A stretch of 41,597 nucleotides of DNA from Gammaproteobacteria bacterium (GTDB taxonomy: Bacteria; Pseudomonadota; Gammaproteobacteria; Arenicellales; Poriferihabitantaceae): positions 1 to 41,597 of the forward strand of contig JAPOUQ010000004.1 in the NCBI GenBank assembly GCA_026708585.1, read 5' to 3'. Of the stretch, positions 8,220-16,504 are shown one piece after another; position 1 is the first letter of the stretch; each line of letters begins with the position of its first letter. Under the pieces are notes generated by a model that did no database searches, was not told the origin of the DNA, and was given only the letters and a program-made list of their open reading frames with translations. The position numbers and the translations under genes are program-made.

Positions 8220-8552
8220 TTAGAAAAGTGATAATTGTACAGGTTGAACTGTTTTTTCCTGAAAACTTGGGTTACCAACTAGGATTTTCATATCCGCAAA
8301 TTGCTTTTCAGTAACTGTCAATGGCCTGACAGATCCTTTTGAAGGAAGATGACATTTTAAACGGTTAAGGTGTTTTTCTTCGGCATCATATCCATTGACA
8401 ATTCGTCCATAAACCGAATATTGAAGCATGTCGTAGCCATTCCCAATGAGAAATTTTCTGAATAAAGTGGAGACACGTCGGTCTTGCTGGGTCTTCACAG
8501 GAAGATCGAGAAAAACCAATAGCCGCATAAATTTTCTTCTCGCACCACTCAT
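8220..8552 (-). CDS. cas2: CRISPR-associated endonuclease Cas2 (type II-like)
   Basis: This is an intact 110-residue Cas2, the dimeric partner of Cas1 in spacer acquisition. The ferredoxin-like first strand RLLVFLDLPV carries the conserved Asp after LVF. The MLQYSVYGR, KGSVRPLTVTEKQF and ILVG segments and the acidic/Leu-Phe tail QLSLF are typical of type II Cas2. A shorter start at the inner Met (MRLLVF, at 8528) is possible. It follows the truncated cas1 piece by 11 bases in the usual cas1-cas2 order. With cas1 broken and cas9 absent, adaptation by this locus alone is not possible. Confidence 0.88.
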   Translation of the reverse strand: MSGARRKFMRLLVFLDLPVKTQQDRRVSTLFRKFLIGNGYDMLQYSVYGRIVNGYDAEEKHLNRLKCHLPSKGSVRPLTVTEKQFADMKILVGNPSFQEKTVQPVQLSLF

Positions 8553-8563
8553 TCTTGATTAAG

Positions 8564-8824
8564 TTAAATTTCTCTCTTGTGGGCATTAAGACCGATCAGT
8601 TTTGGTAATGCTGGTTGTTTTGGGTCAATAGATTTTTCGTAGACGCGAGTTAAGCTCTGAATAACCCATTCGATTGAACTAAGTACGGACATACACCCTT
8701 GAGGCATTTGCATATCGACATTTAACAATGACACGAGCTGAGCTTTGTTATTTGTTATTAACCCTTGAATCGGATCTGAAGGTGAATGGATAAAAACAAA
8801 AATTTTTTGAGCACATTTTCTCAA
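8564..8824 (-). pseudogene. cas1: 3' remnant of cas1
   Basis: Only about the last 75 residues of a Cas1 remain. They are recognised by position directly before cas2 and by the pattern LVSLLNVDMQMP, then SVLSSIEWVIQSLTRVY and the closing LPKLIGLNAHKRE typical of type II Cas1 C-termini. The catalytic Glu-His-Asp core of Cas1 (about 200 upstream residues) is missing. The first 25 codons of the open frame (MRKCAQKIFVF) are not clearly Cas1-like. The upstream DNA to 8969 holds an unrelated short minus-strand open frame that I could not identify. Confidence 0.7.
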
Positions 8825-8969
8825 TACCTCACATAACTATAGTAGGGTCTTCACAAAGCATAGTATCTACCTCATATGATGACTGTTTATAAGATACCAA
8901 TACTGACTCAGGGGATTCGAATTGTCCTCTATGCGTGGTAATTTTTGGTACAATTTCATAATCCCTTGA

Positions 8970-9458
8970 ATGGAACACTATAGAATCTTGCTTCCAGCTC
9001 AATTTGTTATCCAGCCAAACAGTAGCCTTAATCGACAGCACCAACCGATTCTATATCTGTTGTTAGCGGTGATCTGCCTCGGTATCGCATTGCGATTGGC
9101 TTCCCTTGGATATTGGATGATTTTACCGTTTGCTGTGCTTGATATGGCCACTGTGGGCCTGATTCTTTATTTGATAACCCGAAAATCCGCATATCGAGAG
9201 AAGGTGATTATTGATGGTGATCATGTTGTGATTCGACATGTCGAAAAGAACAACCGAAAAACTTGGAGATTTCCAGTTCATTGGACACAAATTCGCCTCG
9301 ACCCTCCGATCTATCGATGGTATCTCCCACGCCTGTTACTGGGATCAAAAGGCAAATGGGTTGAGATAGGGCGGTGTCTCAATCAAGAAGAAAGAGAGTC
9401 ACTTGCGAAGGCCATGCAAGCTGAGATCGGGAGACAAACTTTAAAAATCATAGGATAG
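8970..9458 (+). CDS. DUF2244 integral membrane protein
   Basis: This 162-residue protein of the DUF2244 family is found beside cytochrome oxidase genes in proteobacteria. Two adjacent hydrophobic segments (residues about 27-45 and 47-68) precede a cytoplasmic domain with VIIDGDHVVIRH, TWRFPVHWTQIRL and the basic-aromatic KGKWVEIGR motif. Its function is unknown; genomic context points to haem-copper oxidase assembly. It ends 13 bases before ctaB, so the two are probably cotranscribed. The start codon lies very close to the decayed cas region, so the promoter may lie inside it. Confidence 0.82.
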   Translation: MEHYRILLPAQFVIQPNSSLNRQHQPILYLLLAVICLGIALRLASLGYWMILPFAVLDMATVGLILYLITRKSAYREKVIIDGDHVVIRHVEKNNRKTWRFPVHWTQIRLDPPIYRWYLPRLLLGSKGKWVEIGRCLNQEERESLAKAMQAEIGRQTLKIIG

Positions 9459-9471
9459 GTCAAAGTAAGCC

Positions 9472-10383
9472 ATGACCACAGCGATACAAACCCTCTTTCC
9501 ATGGCGCGAATATCTGAATTTGTGTAAGCCGAAGGTTGTGCTATTAATACTGTTCACAGCTCTAGTTGGTATGTCATTGTCGACCAATGGCCCCATTCCC
9601 TTTGCTGCATGGTTCTGGGGGTTGATTGGTATCGGCCTTGCTGCCTCAGCTGGAGCTGCTCTTAATCACTGGGTCGATGAGGAAATTGACACTAGAATGG
9701 AACGGACTCGCGGGCGCCCGATTCCCCGTGGCCAAATTAGCGGTAGTCAAGCGGTAGTTTTTGCGTTGATTTTGGTGACACTTTCCATGTCTATATTAAC
9801 TGCGTTTGTTAATCTTCTTACCGCAGTACTTACTCTGGCCTCTATGGTCGGGTACGCAATTATCTATTCCATGTTTTTAAAGCGCACGACCCCCCAAAAT
9901 ATCGTACTGGGGGGTGCAGCAGGAGCAGCACCACCGGTTTTAGGCTGGGTAGCCGTAACCGGAGAATTACACAGCGAGGCACTACTTCTGTTTCTGATTA
10001 TCTTCATCTGGACTCCGCCGCATTTCTGGGCACTTGCCATTAAACGCGTAGATGAATATGCCAACGCAGATGTCCCGATGCTTCCAGTTACCCATGGTAT
10101 CGCATTTACCAAATTGCACGTATTACTCTATACAGTGCTGTTGGTGGTAGTGACCCTAATGCCATTTTTGGTGATGATGAGCGGCACGATTTATCTAGCT
10201 GGTGCGATCGCATTAGGAGCGGGTTTTGTTTTTTACGCGGTGAAACTTTATACCACTGATGGTGATGGTTACGCCATGAAGACTTTTGGTTATTCGATTT
10301 TTTACCTCAGTGCTTTATTCGCGTTTTTGCTCTTGGACCACTATGCGCGGATCTTTATTCGGGCTTTTTTTCTTGAATCGTGA
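9472..10383 (+). CDS. ctaB: Protohaem IX farnesyltransferase (haem O synthase)
   Basis: This 303-residue UbiA-family prenyltransferase attaches farnesyl to haem B, giving haem O for the aa3 oxidase. The first allylic-diphosphate motif is NHWVDEEIDTRMERTRGRP near residues 65-83. The second conserved loop is YANADVPMLPVTHG near residues 196-209. Eight to nine hydrophobic segments are visible. It precedes ctaC by 233 non-coding bases that probably hold the promoter of the oxidase structural genes. The partner haem A synthase gene, ctaA, which normally accompanies ctaB, is not present in this window. Confidence 0.95.
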   Translation: MTTAIQTLFPWREYLNLCKPKVVLLILFTALVGMSLSTNGPIPFAAWFWGLIGIGLAASAGAALNHWVDEEIDTRMERTRGRPIPRGQISGSQAVVFALILVTLSMSILTAFVNLLTAVLTLASMVGYAIIYSMFLKRTTPQNIVLGGAAGAAPPVLGWVAVTGELHSEALLLFLIIFIWTPPHFWALAIKRVDEYANADVPMLPVTHGIAFTKLHVLLYTVLLVVVTLMPFLVMMSGTIYLAGAIALGAGFVFYAVKLYTTDGDGYAMKTFGYSIFYLSALFAFLLLDHYARIFIRAFFLES

Positions 10384-10616
10384 TTGCCAGAAATCTTTAG
10401 AAAATTAAAATCGATCTTCGTTCTAACTAACTTGTATCAGATAAAGGAATTGGCTATTATTCCTACCCATAGAATTTGCTGTTACGGTGGATTAACACTG
10501 AATGTGTATGGCTATTTTGCAGACTCGGATGCAAAACACTCAGCTGGTCACTCGTACCATTGGGTCTTTTGTTAGAGTATGTTCCAATTATTGATTTCGG
10601 AATTCGAAAATAACGC

Positions 10617-11759
10617 ATGAATACTTTGCATAATACAAAGCTCGGACTGATCGGACTGTTGGCTTTCGTCATGAGTAACTCCACTTGGGCAGATTGGGAA
10701 CTCAATCTGACCCAAGGTGTAACAGACATCAGTCGCGAAGTCTACGATATGCACATGTTTGTGCTGTGGATATGTGTATGGATTGGTGTAGTGGTGTTTG
10801 GCGCTATGACCTACAGCATGATCAAGCATCGCAAATCCAAAGGCGTTGAACCGGCCAAGTTCTCACACAGCACTTTAGCAGAAGTAATCTGGACCGTCAT
10901 CCCATTTGGTATTCTAGTCACCATGGCTGTGCCAGCTGCCCAAACTCTAGTGCGCATGGAAGATACCTCAGATTCCGATGTCACCGTAAAAATTACTGGC
11001 CATCAATGGAAATGGGAATACGAATATTTGGATTCTGGGGTTCGAATTATCAGCTCTCTTGATCCGGACAGCCGTCAGGCGGCTGCTTTGAAATCCGGCA
11101 TTGATCCAAAATCTGTCGATAACTATCTCCTCGAAGTTGACAACCCACTAGTACTTCCAGTGGATAAGAAAATCCGTTTCGTTTTGACCGCAAGTGATGT
11201 CCTTCATGCATGGTGGGTGCCAGCATTCGCGATCAAAAAAGATGCCATTCCCGGATTTATCAACGATATGTGGACGCAGATTGATGAGGAGGGAATCTAC
11301 CGTGGACAGTGTGCAGAACTGTGCGGACGTGACCATGGTTTTATGCCAATCGTAGTTCATGCTACATCCGAGGCCGAATACCAAGATTGGATTCAAGCAC
11401 AATTGGCCTCGGCTGAAGCAGAGGCCCAATCTGCAGATCGAGAATGGGCGATGGATGAGTTGATGGAGCGTGGTGAAGGAGTCTATGGAACCTACTGCGT
11501 AGCCTGTCATCAAATGAATGGTCAAGGGATACCGGGTGTCTTTCCTGGTTTGGTCGGAACCGATTTAGTGATGAATGATGTTGAAGGACATATCAATGTC
11601 ATTTTGAACGGAGTCGAAGGTACATCCATGCAGGCCTTCTCCACGACCTTGAATGATGCAGATATTGCGGCAGTCGTCACCTACGAGCGCAATGCCTGGG
11701 GTAACGACACTGGTGATGTTGTTCAGCCGACCACAATTAAAGATATGCGAGTGCAATAG
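10617..11759 (+). CDS. ctaC: Cytochrome c oxidase subunit II with fused cytochrome c domain
   Basis: This 380-residue caa3-like subunit II accepts electrons from cytochrome c. A signal peptide (FVMSNSTWA) is followed by two membrane helices (residues about 45-70 and 85-108). The cupredoxin domain carries the binuclear CuA ligands in GQCAELCGRDHGFM (Cys, Cys, His, Met). The C-terminal domain holds a covalent haem c motif, CVACH, with a later Met ligand (GTSMQAF). The acidic TITGHQWKWEYEY-type segment (ITGHQWKWEYEY) marks the electron entry site. It leads the operon ctaC-ctaD-small peptide-ctaG-ctaE. Confidence 0.96.
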   Translation: MNTLHNTKLGLIGLLAFVMSNSTWADWELNLTQGVTDISREVYDMHMFVLWICVWIGVVVFGAMTYSMIKHRKSKGVEPAKFSHSTLAEVIWTVIPFGILVTMAVPAAQTLVRMEDTSDSDVTVKITGHQWKWEYEYLDSGVRIISSLDPDSRQAAALKSGIDPKSVDNYLLEVDNPLVLPVDKKIRFVLTASDVLHAWWVPAFAIKKDAIPGFINDMWTQIDEEGIYRGQCAELCGRDHGFMPIVVHATSEAEYQDWIQAQLASAEAEAQSADREWAMDELMERGEGVYGTYCVACHQMNGQGIPGVFPGLVGTDLVMNDVEGHINVILNGVEGTSMQAFSTTLNDADIAAVVTYERNAWGNDTGDVVQPTTIKDMRVQ

Positions 11760-11839
11760 CAAACTGCTTCGAATTTGATGTACATGTTTTGATATCACAG
11801 AACCAACAAATACTATATTGAGAAGAAATAGGATTAATC

Positions 11840-13426
11840 ATGAACGCATACTCAGTTGATCATAGCCACGATGACCATCACGATCATGGCCCCCCTCCGG
11901 GCTTGATGCGTTGGATAACCACGACCAACCACAAGGATATTGGTACCCTGTATCTATGGTTTTCGTTGATTATGTTCTTTATCGGTGGCTTTATGGCGCT
12001 GATTATCCGTTCTGAACTCTTCCAACCTGGCTTGCAGATTGTTGATCCACATTTCTTCAATCAGATGACTACCATGCATGCATTGGTTATGATCTTTGGC
12101 GTAGTCATGCCAGCCTTTGTTGGTCTGGCAAACTGGATGCTACCAATGATGGTCGGTGCACCAGATATGGCACTTCCAAGAATGAATAACTGGAGCTTTT
12201 GGATTTTACCATTTGGCTTTTCGATGATGCTCTCCACCCTTTTCATGGAGGGCGGTGGGCCCGCCTCAGGATGGACAATCTATCCCCCTCTCGTATTGCA
12301 GACCGGTGATGCATTGCCTTATCTTATTTTCTCAATTCACATTCTGGGTGTTTCTTCGATCATGGGTGCCATCAACATTGTGGCAACCATCATGAATATG
12401 CGAGCACCGGGCATGACATACATGAAGATGCCGCTATTCGTTTGGACCTGGTTTATCACGGCCTATCTTCTGATTGCCGTGATGCCGGTTCTCGCGGGTG
12501 CTGTTACCATGTTGTTAACTGATAAGTTTTTCGGGACCAGTTTCTTTAATGCAGCCGGCGGTGGTGATCCAGTAATGTTTCAGCATATATTCTGGTTCTT
12601 CGGACACCCTGAAGTCTATATTCTAATTCTGCCAGCATTCGGAATCGTTTCAGAAATTATTCCAACTTTCTCGCGGAAAAAGTTATTTGGTTATACCTCA
12701 ATGGTTTATGCCACAGGTTCTATCGCATTTTTATCCTTCATTGTGTGGGCTCATCACATGTTCACGGTGGGTATGCCCTTAGTTGGTGAGCTATTTTTCA
12801 TGTTTACCACCATGTTGATTGCCGTTCCGACAGGTGTCAAGGTGTTCAATTGGATCTCAACCATGTGGCGTGGAGCCATGACCTTTGAGACACCGATGTT
12901 GTTTGCTATTGGGTTTGTGATTATGTTTACAATCGGTGGATTCTCGGGTTTGATGCTGGCGATGACACCGATCGACTTTCAGTACCATGATACGTATTTT
13001 GTGGTCGCTCACTTCCACTATGTACTTGTTCCGGGCGCTATATTTGCGATTGTTGCCGCCGTTTATTACTGGTTACCGAAGTGGACTGGGAATATGTATG
13101 ATGAAAAACTCGGTAAAGCCCACTTCTGGCTCTCGACCATTTTTGTCAATATCCTGTTTTTCCCGATGCATTTCGTCGGCTTGGCCGGTATGCCTCGCCG
13201 AATTCCCGATTATGCGGTTCAATTTACAGACTTTAATCAGATTGCAACGATTGGTGCGTTTGGTTTTGGGTTTGCACAAATCCTATTGTTGATAGTCGTT
13301 ATCAAATGCATCCGAGGTGGAGAAAAAGCGACAAATCAGGTATGGGATGGTGCGCATGGTCTGGAATGGAGTATTGCTTCTCCTGCACCCTACCATACCT
13401 TTTCACCCCAACCCGTCGTTAAATAA
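11840..13426 (+). CDS. ctaD: Cytochrome c oxidase subunit I
   Basis: This 528-residue catalytic subunit has twelve membrane helices and houses haem a and the haem a3-CuB centre. The conserved segments are intact: TTNHKDIG at the N-terminus, MTTMHALVM (haem a ligand His), WFFGHPEVYI (CuB His and cross-linked Tyr), WAHHMF (CuB His pair) and DTYFVVAHFHYVL (a3 and a ligands). The His-rich N-terminus (HSHDDHHDH) is notable and may bind copper. A plausible ribosome site, AGAAGAAATAGGA, lies before the ATG. It follows ctaC by 80 bases. Confidence 0.97.
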   Translation: MNAYSVDHSHDDHHDHGPPPGLMRWITTTNHKDIGTLYLWFSLIMFFIGGFMALIIRSELFQPGLQIVDPHFFNQMTTMHALVMIFGVVMPAFVGLANWMLPMMVGAPDMALPRMNNWSFWILPFGFSMMLSTLFMEGGGPASGWTIYPPLVLQTGDALPYLIFSIHILGVSSIMGAINIVATIMNMRAPGMTYMKMPLFVWTWFITAYLLIAVMPVLAGAVTMLLTDKFFGTSFFNAAGGGDPVMFQHIFWFFGHPEVYILILPAFGIVSEIIPTFSRKKLFGYTSMVYATGSIAFLSFIVWAHHMFTVGMPLVGELFFMFTTMLIAVPTGVKVFNWISTMWRGAMTFETPMLFAIGFVIMFTIGGFSGLMLAMTPIDFQYHDTYFVVAHFHYVLVPGAIFAIVAAVYYWLPKWTGNMYDEKLGKAHFWLSTIFVNILFFPMHFVGLAGMPRRIPDYAVQFTDFNQIATIGAFGFGFAQILLLIVVIKCIRGGEKATNQVWDGAHGLEWSIASPAPYHTFSPQPVVK

Positions 13427-13454
13427 CGGTTTTCGAGTGATCTCGTGATCGTTC

Positions 13455-13553
13455 ATGAAAAGGGAGATCAAACGGACGGTGTTTATTCTGGTCTTGGTTG
13501 TCGTGATATTTTATGCTGGCTTTATATTGATGGCCGTTACCAATTCGATGTAA
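13455..13553 (+). CDS. 32-residue membrane peptide in the cytochrome oxidase operon
   Basis: This short gene between ctaD and ctaG encodes a peptide starting MKREIKRTVFILVLV with a basic head and one hydrophobic helix, ending in TAA six bases before the ctaG start. Tiny single-helix proteins occupy this position in many proteobacterial oxidase operons and are annotated as small cytochrome oxidase assembly proteins. I infer the same role from position, topology and spacing. Confidence 0.65.
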   Translation: MKREIKRTVFILVLVVVIFYAGFILMAVTNSM

Positions 13554-13559
13554 AAGAAG

Positions 13560-14081
13560 ATGCGACGTTTTAAGCAGATTCATCTTCTGGTCATTCCGGT
13601 TGCCATGTTTGGGTTTGGTTATCTTATGGTACCAATTTACGACATCTTTTGTGATATTACGGGTTTGAATGGTAAGACTGGGAGTATTAGTCAGGCGGAA
13701 GTAAATGCCCTTGAGGAAGACCAAGATCGCCGAGTACGGGTTGAGTTTATCAGCGCCCTGAACCAGAATGCACAATGGGATTTTTATCCTGATGTGAAGA
13801 GCATGAAAATTACCCCAGGTAAGTCGTATACCACAACTTATACCGCAACCAACCGACTTGATCAGAATATGGTTGGTCAGGCTGTACCCAGTGTAGCCCC
13901 TGCAAAGGCTGCAACTTATTTCAACAAAACTGAATGTTTCTGCTTTGTTCAACAGTCATTTGAGCCACATGAATCCCGGCAAATGCCACTGGTCTTTGTG
14001 GTAGACCCTGAGTTGCCAGATGACATTAATACATTAACGCTTTCATACACTTTCTTTGATGTAAATAGCAGAATTAACTGA
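13560..14081 (+). CDS. ctaG: Cytochrome c oxidase assembly protein CtaG (Cox11)
   Basis: This 173-residue Cox11 homologue delivers copper to the CuB site of subunit I on the periplasmic side. One N-terminal membrane helix ends in MVPIYDIFCDITG, the family signature. The copper-binding ECFCFVQQ motif (Cys-x-Cys) lies near residues 121-128, followed by ESRQMPLVFVVDPELP, also diagnostic. It begins 6 bases after the small peptide gene and ends 18 bases before ctaE. Confidence 0.95.
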   Translation: MRRFKQIHLLVIPVAMFGFGYLMVPIYDIFCDITGLNGKTGSISQAEVNALEEDQDRRVRVEFISALNQNAQWDFYPDVKSMKITPGKSYTTTYTATNRLDQNMVGQAVPSVAPAKAATYFNKTECFCFVQQSFEPHESRQMPLVFVVDPELPDDINTLTLSYTFFDVNSRIN

Positions 14082-14099
14082 ATCATCTGAATATTCATT

Positions 14100-14966
14100 A
14101 TGTCACAAGCTATCCAGGATAAATACTTCGTTCCAGAGGCCGCGAAGTGGCCGATAGTCGGCTCTATCTCACTGACTATTTTGTTTTGTGGTTTTGCTTC
14201 ATACCTTAATGGAAGCCTATTGGGTCCAACCCTGATGGTAGTGGGTTTTATCCTGTTTGTTATCATGTTGTTCGGTTGGTTTGGTCAAGTCGTTAATGAG
14301 AGCGAGGCCGGCACTTATCGAAAGTGGGAAGATATGTCATTCCGGATGGGTATGTGCTGGTTTATATTCTCCGAGGTGATGTTTTTTGCCGCGTTCTTTG
14401 GAGCACTCTATTATGCCCGTGAGTTTTCGGTGCCGTGGCTACTTGGTTTAGGAGATGGTTTGCCTACACATAATTTACTATGGCCCGGATATTCCGAGAT
14501 CTGGCCCACTAACGGACCTGATGATTTGGGTGGAAGCGACTATCACATGGGGTGGTGGCCATTGCCGTTTATCAACACTGTTATCCTGTTAACTTCTGGA
14601 TTAACGGTGACTTGGGCACATCATGCAATCAAGATTGACAATCGAAAACAGTTTATCTATGGGTTGTTTCTGACAGTTCTACTGGGGTTTATATTTGTAG
14701 GACTGCAAGGGTGGGAATATGTGTATGCCTACGATCAAGGCATGAAATTGTCCAGCGGAATCTATGGTTCGACTTTTTTCATGTTGACAGGTTTTCACGG
14801 TTTGCATGTAACTCTGGGGGCAATTATTCTGCTGGTAATGCTGGTCCGGGCAATGCTCGGCCATTTCTCGGGGCAGCGACATTTTGCATTTGAAGCAGCA
14901 GCTTGGTACTGGCACTTTGTTGATGTTGTTTGGCTGGGACTGTTTATCTTCGTATATATCCTGTAG
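14100..14966 (+). CDS. ctaE: Cytochrome c oxidase subunit III
   Basis: This 288-residue subunit III has seven predicted membrane helices. Helix motifs are typical of the family: the Glu-containing FIFSEVMFFAAFFGALYY segment, WPTNGPDDL in the loop, TWAHHAI, and the terminal AFEAAAWYWHFVDVVWLGLF. It stabilises the proton uptake pathway of subunit I. It closes the operon, and a hairpin follows at 14977-14997. Confidence 0.96.
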   Translation: MSQAIQDKYFVPEAAKWPIVGSISLTILFCGFASYLNGSLLGPTLMVVGFILFVIMLFGWFGQVVNESEAGTYRKWEDMSFRMGMCWFIFSEVMFFAAFFGALYYAREFSVPWLLGLGDGLPTHNLLWPGYSEIWPTNGPDDLGGSDYHMGWWPLPFINTVILLTSGLTVTWAHHAIKIDNRKQFIYGLFLTVLLGFIFVGLQGWEYVYAYDQGMKLSSGIYGSTFFMLTGFHGLHVTLGAIILLVMLVRAMLGHFSGQRHFAFEAAAWYWHFVDVVWLGLFIFVYIL

Positions 14967-14976
14967 TATCAATTGA

Positions 14977-14997
14977 TGGCCTAAACTGAATAGGCCA
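14977..14997 (+). terminator. Hairpin after ctaE
   Basis: A perfect 7-bp stem TGGCCTA/TAGGCCA with a 7-base loop begins 11 bases after the ctaE stop. It is not followed by a T-run, so it may act as an mRNA-stabilising or weak terminating structure at the end of the oxidase operon. Confidence 0.4.
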
Positions 14998-15077
14998 CGA
15001 AATAGTAATTACTAACACACTATTCGAAATTAACTCATCTTGGTCACAATATTCGCCTAAATGGATTTGGCATCTTC

Positions 15078-15869
15078 ATGAAAAAGCCAAATAAGTATAT
15101 TGTAGATTTGCTATTTTCAAATGAGCGAATTATAAAAGAGCAGATACTAAAATCATCTGATATCCAAATCTTCTATGAGGTTGGTGATTTGGTTTGCTTT
15201 GACAAAAGTGAAGGTGAAATACTTTCTGGTACTATCGATAAGCTGAATTCGAAAACATGCAGTGTGTTCGCGGAGAATGGTCAAATTTGGACCGTGCCTT
15301 ATGTATTCCTTGACCATATTGATCAATCTTTGTTTCATAAGCGGGAGTCACGTGCCAAACGATTGTTAGATGCAGCAATACGTGCGCGGCAATTAATGGA
15401 TTTTCATGGACTGAGATCATGGTCTTTGTATTTCAATCATGCGAAACGTCTTCTTGGAAAATGCGTATACAAGGATCAATCCATCTTTATTAGCAGATAT
15501 CATGCGGTTAACCATAGACCATTGCAGGTAGAAGACACTATCCTGCATGAAGTTGCACATGCATTGGCGGGTCCCGGAGTAGGGCATGGTCCCAAATGGA
15601 AGGATATCGCATGTCGCATTGGTGCAACTCCCGAGGCTCGGGCATATGAGGTGGATAAGCCTGAAAAGGCGATGAAGTCCCTTTTGGATGCTAAAGGTCG
15701 ATTTAGAACAGGCGATATCGTGTCTTTTCGTTGTAAACACGAACAATTTGTGGGCCGAATCGTTCGGATGAATCCCAAGCGCGCCAAGGTCGAATGTGAA
15801 AGCAGAAGGGTTTTCGCAGTACCCTATACACTACTGGAGAATTACAATAACTCTCAAGAAATTTGGTGA
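15078..15869 (+). CDS. SprT-like zinc metalloprotease flanked by two SH3-like repeats
   Basis: This 263-residue protein has a SprT-like metalloprotease core. The zinc motif is HEVAH (H157-E158-H161), with a third ligand in GVGHGPKWK (H170), as in SprT/Spartan proteins. On each side lies a copy of a 45-residue small barrel-like domain. The N-terminal copy (35-81) reads GDLVCF and later QIWTVPYVFL. The C-terminal copy (211-256) reads GDIVSF and later RVFAVPYTLL. The pattern GDxVxF...xxVPYxxL is shared, so the copies are probably duplicates. Substrate is unknown; eukaryotic relatives cut DNA-protein crosslinks. No secretion signal is visible. It is an unusual insertion between ctaE and the SURF1 region. 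Confidence 0.78.
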   Translation: MKKPNKYIVDLLFSNERIIKEQILKSSDIQIFYEVGDLVCFDKSEGEILSGTIDKLNSKTCSVFAENGQIWTVPYVFLDHIDQSLFHKRESRAKRLLDAAIRARQLMDFHGLRSWSLYFNHAKRLLGKCVYKDQSIFISRYHAVNHRPLQVEDTILHEVAHALAGPGVGHGPKWKDIACRIGATPEARAYEVDKPEKAMKSLLDAKGRFRTGDIVSFRCKHEQFVGRIVRMNPKRAKVECESRRVFAVPYTLLENYNNSQEIW

Positions 15870-16262
15870 ACTGGTTTTTATCTTTAACCGGTCAAAGTTT
15901 TTATTCAAGTGTCAGATTTTTCACCATTACTTGGAATGCATGATCGAAATGGGAACGGTTTGTTGCATGTTGTTAATTGGTAAGGAGTAACCAAATTTTC
16001 TGTTGAGAAACTAAGTAATGTCCAGAGTGGTCACTGTGCTTAACAAAACGACAAGAATTAAGGGGAATTAAGGTCGAAGAAGGTGTTCGGGGTAAAGGTA
16101 TGTGTCGGAGGCTTTCCTTGTCTTAGATTCCAAATCGGGTAAACGGTGCAAATATATCGATATTCACAACCTTTGACGAAATAGATCGGTTCTTATCGTT
16201 CTTTTCTCAATGCAGATTTGAATGTGCAGTTGAGTAAACTAGGATTCATTTGCTTGTGGGGT
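15870..16262. other. Intergenic region without a recognisable gene
   Basis: There are 390 bases between the SprT-like gene and DUF2909. No coding frame with family resemblance was found. A short direct repeat AATTAAGGGGAATTAAGG lies near 16055-16072. No clear terminator or promoter was recognised. Confidence 0.4.
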
Positions 16263-16472
16263 TTATTGTCCAAAGCCATGCGGTAAAACCCAGCCAAAAT
16301 GGATGCCAATCGCAAGAAACAGCATAATGAAAAGCGATAAACCAACGCGCAGAAACAATGCTTTCGTAACACGCTGAGAACTGGAAGGATCCCGCATTAG
16401 AAAATAAAATCCAGTGAACAGGCTGATGATCACAAAGACTAATAAGGATATAACAACAATCTTGAACAGCAT
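16263..16472 (-). CDS. DUF2909 twin-helix membrane protein
   Basis: This 69-residue protein has two hydrophobic helices (residues about 3-24 and 42-62) joined by a basic loop with RDPSSSQRVTKALFLRVGLS. That matches the DUF2909 family found beside SURF1 in cytochrome oxidase loci of Gammaproteobacteria. The start MLFKIVV at 16472 is supported by a GAGGA ribosome site 7 bases upstream; a longer frame to 16532 would run into the SURF1 start. It is divergent from SURF1, and the two share a control region of about 30 bases. Confidence 0.85.
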   Translation of the reverse strand: MLFKIVVISLLVFVIISLFTGFYFLMRDPSSSQRVTKALFLRVGLSLFIMLFLAIGIHFGWVLPHGFGQ

Positions 16473-16504
16473 CAGGGTTTCCTCTGAGTAATCGTTATCA
16501 ATAT

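Noticed and set aside
8829-9044. Minus-strand open frame next to the cas1 stub and overlapping the DUF2244 start
   Set aside because: It overlaps a well-supported gene on the other strand, has no family resemblance I can name, and could not be linked to Cas1 or Cas9.
10384-10575. Short open frame between ctaB and ctaC
   Set aside because: The text has no resemblance to a Sco protein or other expected neighbour, and the start is poor.
15796-15990. Plus-strand open frame at the end of the SprT-like gene
   Set aside because: It overlaps the end of the protease gene in another frame and shows no protein-family features.
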